From Pigoraptor vietnamica (lineage: Eukaryota > Opisthokonta > Filasterea), in assembly GCA_943704525.1 (NCBI GenBank), contig CALSCQ010001925.1, positions 1-14,331 of the forward strand: a DNA stretch of 14,331 nt, in the 5' to 3' direction. The translations under genes were made by a program, and so were the position numbers. Under the pieces are notes generated by a model that saw nothing but the letters and a program-made list of their open reading frames with translations, did not search any database and was not told where the DNA came from. This document shows positions 9,857 through 14,331 of the stretch, piece by piece; the first letter of the stretch is position 1, and every line of letters starts with the position of its first letter.

Positions 9857-11172
9857 TCACCCCACCGCACCGTGCAGCCGACGCACCAGTGGACGGACAT
9901 TGTACGGGATGGCCCCGCTTGCAGCGCTCCGCTCGAGCACAGCGCATAGCCGTGCGAGTGCCGCGCGTGACGCCGGGTGGTTGGCCCAGTGCCGCTCACG
10001 TGACGGCCCCTCCGGCACTCCATGGCGCACATAGGCGAGCAGCGCGGCCATGAAGCCGTGTCCCCGGGCGTCGAGCAGCCACTCGACAAAGAGGTCCGCC
10101 GCCCCCTGCGGCCCAGCGCGCACGCACAGGGCCTCGATGAGGGATGCCGTGGAGAGGGCGTCGGCCGCCGCGGGCGCCCGTGGCACGGCCAGTAGGTCCA
10201 GGAAGGACGCGTCGTCGTCGGCAAAGAGCGATGCCACATCGCCGCCCACCGCCACACACATCTCCAGCGCCCTCGACACGGCTTCGGATGCCTCTGCAGA
10301 CTCGTGAGGAAAGCGCGCGCGCGCCCGAAGGACGAGCAGGAGCCATCGGCGGCACAGCGCGCGGGGAAGGGCCGCGGATCCGCGCAGAGCGGTGCATCTG
10401 CCGAATGGTGGGCCGTGCGCACCCGCCACAAGCAGCGCAGCGGCCACGTCGTCCCACGCGCCAGTGGCTCCTCTCTCCCGCTCCGCCTCCCCCCCGCATT
10501 CGGAGAGCGCCCACGCGACACCGAGGACCTTCTTCCACGTCACGCCGCACGCGAACGCGCAGTCCACTCCCTGCACGCCCAATGCCCGCATGCAAATGTC
10601 ACGCGCCGCCACGGGACAGCGGTCGCCGTGGCCGGCGGCACGCGCCCTGCGGCACGCGAGTCGCAAGGTCCTGCACGTTCCTTCGAGGCCCACCCGCGCA
10701 GCGCCGCACGCCCTTCCGGCACATCCCGCCAAGGCAACGCGGGCCAGAGCCCCGAGCGCATCGCACAGGCGCGGCCAGTTGGTGCCGTCGACATCAACGA
10801 CGCTCAAGGTCCGCACGAGAACGCAGGAGACGTGCCACAGTTGCCAGTCGTCGTTGCGTGCGGCGGCAACGACAGCCTCGGCCAGGGCTGCAGCCTCCGC
10901 GGGGTGTGCCTGTCACACCACGCCACGTGAGCCGCAAGTGCACGTCACCAGAACGACCTTCCCCACGCACCTCCACAATGTGCTCGAGTTGTCTCGACGC
11001 AGCATGCACAATCCCCCTGTCGCCGCCGGCTGCCTGCCCCGGAGTGTTAGCCGGCATACAAAGGAGGTCACTTGCCACAACCCACCAGCGCGCAGACTAG
11101 CTCATCGACGATGCTTGAGCCTTGCGTGGAGACAAGGGCGGCGTCGGTTGCGCAAGCCGCGGCCGCGTGCAT
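9857..11172 (-). CDS. LINS1: Lines (LINS)-like protein, 3 exons
   Basis: Exons on the minus strand, 5' to 3': 11172-11086, 11033-10971, 10909-9857, all phase 0, giving 400 residues. The long third exon is an open frame, helical, and rich in Ala, Leu and Arg. I recognise it from three C-terminal patterns: SLFADDDASFLDLL (about 276-289), DLFVEWLLD..HGFMAALLAYVRH (322-346) and IPYNVRPLVRRL (384-395). They resemble the DDD segment, the LLDFLIS..TCFLEYL segment and the FPYN..LLR tail of Lines proteins. Lines acts in Drosophila patterning, and human LINS1 is linked to cognitive disability; its molecular activity is not established. The protein is much shorter than human LINS1 (about 750 aa), so the N-terminal half is either reduced or mis-modelled. 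Exons 1 and 2 rest on splice signals alone: donors gtgggt and gtgcgt, and a CTAAC branch-like site before exon 2. It converges on the ARAP-like gene, with a 175-bp gap. Confidence 0.6.
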
Positions 11173-11252
11173 GGCGCACCAATGGTGAAGCAATGGGTTC
11201 GGACCGGGCAGGTTTTGAACAGCCCGTCAAGTAACAAAGTAACATACATCAA

Positions 11253-11272
11253 TCACGTGACTTTATCACGTG
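11253..11272. promoter_or_regulatory. Paired CACGTG (E-box/CLEAR-like) sites
   Basis: Two CACGTG cores sit 13 bp apart, the first in the perfect palindrome TCACGTGA. CACGTG is the core recognised by bHLH-zip factors such as USF, MYC/MAX, TFEB and yeast Cbf1. Which factor would bind here is unknown. Confidence 0.5.
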
Positions 11273-11383
11273 CCACTGATTGCACCGCCCCGGATGACCG
11301 TCGCCCCATGCACGCAGACGGACCGGTCGCACATCGCAGCGCATCGAGCATTCATCGCAAAAGCGCCATCCGCGCCGACATCG

Positions 11384-11396
11384 CCCTCTTTCTCTC
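11384..11396 (+). promoter_or_regulatory. 5'TOP-like pyrimidine tract in the RPL18A leader
   Basis: CCCTCTTTCTCTC is 13 pyrimidines in a row, separated from the RPL18A ATG by 31 nt. Ribosomal protein mRNAs in animals begin in such tracts, which place them under TOR/LARP1 control. The position fits a transcription start, but the start site is not visible from sequence. Confidence 0.45.
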
Positions 11397-11427
11397 GCGC
11401 GTCGACGAAGGTCGCACTGCATCAGCC

Positions 11428-12618
11428 ATGAAGGTCAGCGGGGATGTGAGTATCGCGGCTTGGCACCGTGTTGGACGACGCCATGTATGATGGCTCTGAT
11501 GCGAATGGAAATCCCTGCCTGGCTATGCATGCGGCTTGCGCGGAACGCTGCGTGAGCTCCCTTGACGCGTGTGCGCTCCCCTGTGCGTGTGCGCTCCCCT
11601 GTGCGTGTGCGCTCCCTGTGCGTGTGCGGTCCCCTGTGCGTGTGTCCCCCGTGCGCCGTCTCACCCCTCGCTGCGCCGCGGCCGCACGCCGGGCTCCCTG
11701 CAGCTGCACCAGTACCAGGTTGTGGGGCGCCGCCTGCCCAGCGAGGCCGACCCGAGCCCCCAGCTGTACCGCATGAAGATCTTTGCGTCGAACCCGCTCA
11801 TTGCGCGCAGCCGCTTCTGGTACTTTCTCACGAAGCTGCGCAAGCTTCGGAAGTCCCAGGGCGAGATTGTCGCTTGCCAGGAGGTGCGCTTGCTCGCTAT
11901 GGTCCGCGTGTGGCTGGGGGAATGGGCGCTGTGTTCGTTTGGGGGGAAGGGGGGGAAGGGGTGTTGCGCGGGGGTTGGGGCGTGAGTGAGTTGCGCGGGT
12001 TTTTGCGGTTCTGACGGTGTGTGTGCGCAGGTGTTTGAGAAGCGCCCGCTGAAGGTCAAGAACTTTGGCGTGTGGCTGCGCTACGACTCGCGCACGGGCA
12101 CGCACAACATGTACAAGGAGTACCGCGACCTGACGATCGCCAACGCCGTCACTGCGTGCTGTGGGTGTCGCAGCTGTCGTTCGCTTTGTGCGCGCGTGCG
12201 TTGTTGTGCGCGACTCGCGAAGGTCCCGTCTGCTGTTGGTGGCATTGTGATGGATTGGGTGGCGGTGGAGAGTAGATAGGCGGTCATGATGCTGCCACCT
12301 GGGGTGGATTGGAGGGGAGAGGAGAGGGGAGGGAGGGGGATATTATGACCGAGGGCTGGTTTGTGTCTGCATCAGCCTGTATGCCCGTCGTCGGCTGTCG
12401 TGACGACACACAGTCAGACCTGGTCAGCGGGTGCATGAGGATTGGCTTTGGGCGGCAGTGCTGCGAGTGCGGTGCGCGTGTCGCTTCGGTCGCCGCCATG
12501 CTCATTGGTCCCTGTCGAGTTGCACGGCCCGTGCATGTTGGGATTTGCACATGTGGCTGCGCGTGCTGTTCTCTTTTTTTTCGGATGGGCGCCTAGTGTG
12601 TGTCGTGTTTTTTTTTTT

Positions 12619-12651
<33 letters not shown>

Positions 12652-13073
12652 CTTTTCGTGGCTTTGTCGATATGGTGATGCGTGGCTCAATGCGGGCGTG
12701 GACCCTCGCGTGCAGACCGCGATCTCGCCGCCCGCCACCGCGTCCGCGGCCGCTCGATCCAGATCATCAAGACGGCTGAGGTGGCCGCCAAGGACACGCG
12801 TCGTGCGAGCACGAAGCAGTTCCACGTGGGTTTCGCCAGGTTCTTTCTTGTTGTTGTCTGCGTCGTTGGCTCTCGCCAGTCGTCTGTTTTGCGAGTGTCT
12901 TTGCTCAGATTCGCCGCGAGTGTGATATGGTGGCCGTGTGCGAATGGGTGCTCTTATTCACTGCGCTGTGTTGGTGCCGGCTGCAGGACTCGCACATCAA
13001 GTTCCCCCTGCCGCACCGCGTGCTCAAGTCGAAGGCCAAGTTCATTGCCTCGCGGCCCAACACGTTCTTCTGA
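11428..13073 (+). CDS. RPL18A: 60S ribosomal protein eL20 (L18a), 5 exons, complete
   Basis: Component of the large cytosolic ribosomal subunit. Exons: 11428-11445, 11704-11883, 12031-12160, 12716-12825, 12987-13073; they give 174 residues against 176 in human. The first coding exon is only 18 nt (MKVSGD). Diagnostic segments are [80 protein letters not shown]^[13 protein letters not shown] and the terminal RPNTFF. All follow the family in order without gaps, so the splice sites are secure. Introns are 258, 147, 555 and 161 nt. They hold a minisatellite, G-runs and a long poly(T). I saw no convincing box C/D or H/ACA snoRNA in them. A TOP-like tract and paired E-boxes lie upstream, and an ATTAAA follows the stop. 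Confidence 0.96.
11567..11652 (+). repeat. 18-bp minisatellite in RPL18A intron 1
   Basis: The unit GCGTGTGCGCTCCCCTGT occurs at 11567-11584 and 11585-11602 as perfect copies. A 17-bp copy (11603-11619), a one-substitution copy (11620-11637) and a degenerate shorter copy (11638-11652) follow. It lies fully inside the 258-nt first intron. Confidence 0.85.
11941..11981 (+). repeat. G-run cluster (potential G-quadruplex) in RPL18A intron 2
   Basis: Runs of 6, 7, 4, 5 and 4 G are separated by short loops (AA, AA, TGTTGCGC, TT). This fits a G-quadruplex-forming pattern on the transcribed sense strand within intron 11884-12030. Folding is not demonstrated. Confidence 0.6.
12161..12715 (+). other. 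RPL18A: Longest intron in the window (RPL18A intron 3)
   Basis: This 555-nt intron starts gtgggt and ends gtgcag. It splits a Tyr codon (phase 1) between AVTAC and RDLAARH. It holds a purine-rich stretch at 12307-12341, an interrupted poly(T) at 12608-12656 and about 250 nt of mixed sequence with no supported ORF. Near-matches to a C box (gtgatgg near 12247, atgatgc near 12286) have no partner D box. Confidence 0.85.
12608..12656 (+). repeat. Interrupted poly(T) tract
   Basis: T11, G, T32, C, T4 lie in RPL18A intron 3, ending 59 nt before the acceptor AG is complete. A shorter T8 lies at 12574-12581. This is too far upstream for an ordinary polypyrimidine tract. It could be the poly(A) tail of an antisense retroposed sequence, or simple slippage growth. 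Confidence 0.8.
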
Positions 13074-13110
13074 GCCTTGGTGGCGACGGCGCAGTGCTGT
13101 GCTGCGTGGG

Positions 13111-13116
13111 ATTAAA
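13111..13116 (+). terminator. Poly(A) signal ATTAAA for RPL18A
   Basis: ATTAAA, the commonest variant of the AATAAA hexamer, begins 38 nt after the RPL18A stop. It lies in the 87-bp gap before the convergent IF3-like stop. Cleavage 10-30 nt downstream would fall at or just inside the 3' end of that gene. Confidence 0.6.
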
Positions 13117-13160
13117 AGCAATGCAATGGACTCTGGTGCGCCAATGGCAGGCCCAGCCTT

Positions 13161-13694
13161 CTATTTCCGTTTTGGCACAATGAAAAACGACAACACACGG
13201 CCGGACACGCGCGGCGTCCCGTGCGGGCTGCCATGGTCGCCCACGCGGGCAACAAACGCCTGCATGCACGCGGCAAGGCTGTCCTCGGAGAGGTCCTCCC
13301 CGCGCCGCATGACAATCGTCACGCGCACGCGAAGGCCCTTGTCGAGAAAGCCTTGCGCCTGTCGCGCGCGGATCGTGAGCTCGTTCGCACCCGTCGCAGA
13401 GGTCAGCCGTATCTCCTTCTCTTTCTCCGCACCGGCGGTCACACCGCGCTCACGCTGGTCACTTGCCGCCGCTGGCCCTCTCTCACGAGGAGGACCACCC
13501 CTGCTTTGATTGTTCTTTGGCGTGTGCACGTTTGCGCCGATGTCGCCGCCAGACGAAGGTTTCGTCCAATTAAATCGACATGGCGTGTCACCTCCATGCA
13601 ACAAATGGCGCGGTCTCCTTCGCAAAGGCAACGCGAATACTTGTCGACGCACAGCCGAGAGCCATAATCGGGACAACACGAGTTGAGGTGACAT
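13161..13694 (-). CDS. MTIF3: Organellar translation initiation factor IF-3-like protein, IF3 C-domain only
   Basis: IF3 keeps the small (mito)ribosomal subunit free and proofreads start-codon choice. The 177-residue open frame has an Arg-rich N-terminus with no Asp or Glu before residue 36 (MSPQLVLSRLWLSAVRR.., then LPLRRRPR). This is a typical mitochondrial presequence. A Gly/Arg-rich linker follows to about residue 90. Residues 91-177 match the IF3 C-terminal domain: KEIRLTSATGANELTIRARQ, FLDKGLRVRVTIVMRRGED and GRVLSFFIVPKRK, as in bacterial KEIK.., FL..G.K.KIT..FRGRE and the terminal P-K-K motif. The usual IF3 N-terminal domain is missing. An alternative model starts at ATG 13665 and splices 13592 to 13500 (intron starts gtgacac, ends aagcag, phase kept), giving 137 residues; it also lacks the N-domain. 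It is convergent with RPL18A. A CACGTG lies about 155 bp upstream. Confidence 0.72.
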   Translation of the reverse strand: MSPQLVLSRLWLSAVRRQVFALPLRRRPRHLLHGGDTPCRFNWTKPSSGGDIGANVHTPKNNQSRGGPPRERGPAAASDQRERGVTAGAEKEKEIRLTSATGANELTIRARQAQGFLDKGLRVRVTIVMRRGEDLSEDSLAACMQAFVARVGDHGSPHGTPRVSGRVLSFFIVPKRK

Positions 13695-13957
13695 TCCCTT
13701 CCGAAGTGATTATCAAAATGTCGATTGTTGCCAAAATTTTTCATTTGGCAACCAACACGAGGCCACAAAGGCCATCCGGGTGTTTTTTTCCGCTCAGCCC
13801 TACTTAGAGCGACAGAATTGTATTCCCAAAGATGAAGCACGGCGAGTCCACGTGTGAATGTGTGTGTGTGTGTGGTGGAGAAGAGCCGTGGCAGTCAGAG
13901 GGTTGAACCTATACAAATATTTGGAGAGAGACCTCAGTTCGTGTGCCGTCATAGGGG

Positions 13958-14001
<44 letters not shown>

Positions 14002-14273
14002 TACATGTGTGGTGAAAGCAATGTGACTTCATACGCATGGAATCGTCTTATGATTTATTTATGCTGATCTTCGACGACTCTCCATCTCCCCACGTCTATC
14101 GTGGAGTCGATGAACCAAAGGCAAATCATCCAATATCGTCTCTCACACTGTCTGGAAATTTTGGACCCCTCCCGTCTATGACGATTCATGTCTCTCTCTC
14201 TTACTCTGCAAACGAAATGGGGTCAACCCTATGATTGCCAAGAACTGTGACAACTGTATAAGCGCATGCAGTA

Positions 14274-14277
<4 letters not shown>
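13695..14277. other. Intergenic stretch, less GC-rich, no gene seen
   Basis: Upstream of the IF3-like gene the sequence is visibly more A/T-rich than the rest. I find no family match on either strand. It holds a short (GT) run at 13858-13874, a CACGTG at 13849-13854, a long (TG)n at 13959-13999 and otherwise unremarkable sequence. Part of it must be the IF3-like promoter; the rest may be promoter of a gene beyond the window. Confidence 0.6.
13959..13999 (+). repeat. (TG)n microsatellite, about 20 units
   Basis: An uninterrupted TG run of 41 nt in intergenic sequence. It is nearly the same length as the (GT)n in the ARAP-like intron (39 nt). Confidence 0.9.

Positions 14278-14331
<54 letters not shown>
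14278..14331 (+). repeat. (CT)n microsatellite at the window end
   Basis: At least 27 uninterrupted CT units run to the last base. The true length is unknown because the window stops within it. Confidence 0.95.

Larger units (their letters stand above)
11173..11427. promoter_or_regulatory. Divergent promoter region between LINS-like (-) and RPL18A (+)
   Basis: 255 bp separate the two start codons. The stretch carries two CACGTG hexamers 13 bp apart (11254-11259 inside the palindrome TCACGTGA, and 11267-11272) and a pyrimidine tract just before RPL18A. A CCAAT lies at 11179-11183, but it sits too close to the LINS-like ATG to be a core promoter element for that gene. Confidence 0.6.

Noticed and set aside
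10144-11100. 318-residue plus-strand open frame opposite the LINS-like gene
   Set aside because: Arg/Pro/Thr-rich translation typical of a GC-rich shadow; the minus-strand frame has coherent helical composition and motif matches.
12161-12715. Possible snoRNA in the long RPL18A intron
   Set aside because: Near-matches to C boxes (gtgatgg, atgatgc) have no CTGA D box at a suitable distance, and no convincing two-hairpin H/ACA layout with a terminal ACA was found.
14056-14192. Small minus-strand ORF of about 43 codons in the intergenic stretch
   Set aside because: No family resemblance, no supported splice partner, and a length expected by chance in A/T-richer DNA.

Overview
The window is nuclear DNA from a eukaryote with a compact, GC-rich, intron-dense genome. 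Every protein-coding assignment needs splicing: I could place 35 short introns (57-555 nt) in five of six genes, nearly all phase-consistent and bounded by GT(GC)..AG. Donors are strongly biased to GTG (gtgagt, gtgggt, gtgcgt). No bacterial operon structure, tRNA, rRNA or CRISPR is visible. A SAM-PH-PH-ArfGAP-ANK-PH-PH-RhoGAP-RA-PH protein (the ARAP architecture known from animals), a metazoan-type NUP160 C-terminus and a Lines-like protein point to a unicellular relative of animals or another amorphean protist. That placement is inference; no lineage marker settles it.

Layout, left to right: (1) 1-90, a pyrimidine-rich intron end; (2) 91-1926 (+), the last seven exons of NUP160, a nuclear pore Y-complex subunit, cut by the window edge; (3) 2004-2657 (-), a complete four-exon nucleoside diphosphate kinase; (4) a 540-bp divergent promoter region; (5) 3198-9681 (+), a 21-exon ARAP-like dual ArfGAP/RhoGAP of about 1377 residues; (6) 9857-11172 (-), a three-exon Lines (LINS)-like protein; (7) a 255-bp divergent promoter region; (8) 11428-13073 (+), five-exon ribosomal protein eL20 (RPL18A); (9) 13161-13694 (-), a short organellar IF3-like protein with only the C-terminal IF3 domain; (10) a less GC-rich intergenic stretch ending in a (CT)n repeat at the window edge.

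The six genes alternate strands perfectly (+ - + - + -), with convergent gaps of only 77, 175 and 87 bp. They do not form one pathway: three serve growth and translation (NDPK, eL20, mtIF3), one the nuclear pore, one Arf/Rho signalling at membranes, and one is poorly characterised. The most interesting points are the ARAP-type architecture carrying an ACAP-like ArfGAP-ankyrin core, PH domains sharing an internal intron position, two GC-AG introns with the same ten-base donor, and an IF3 that appears to lack its N-terminal domain.
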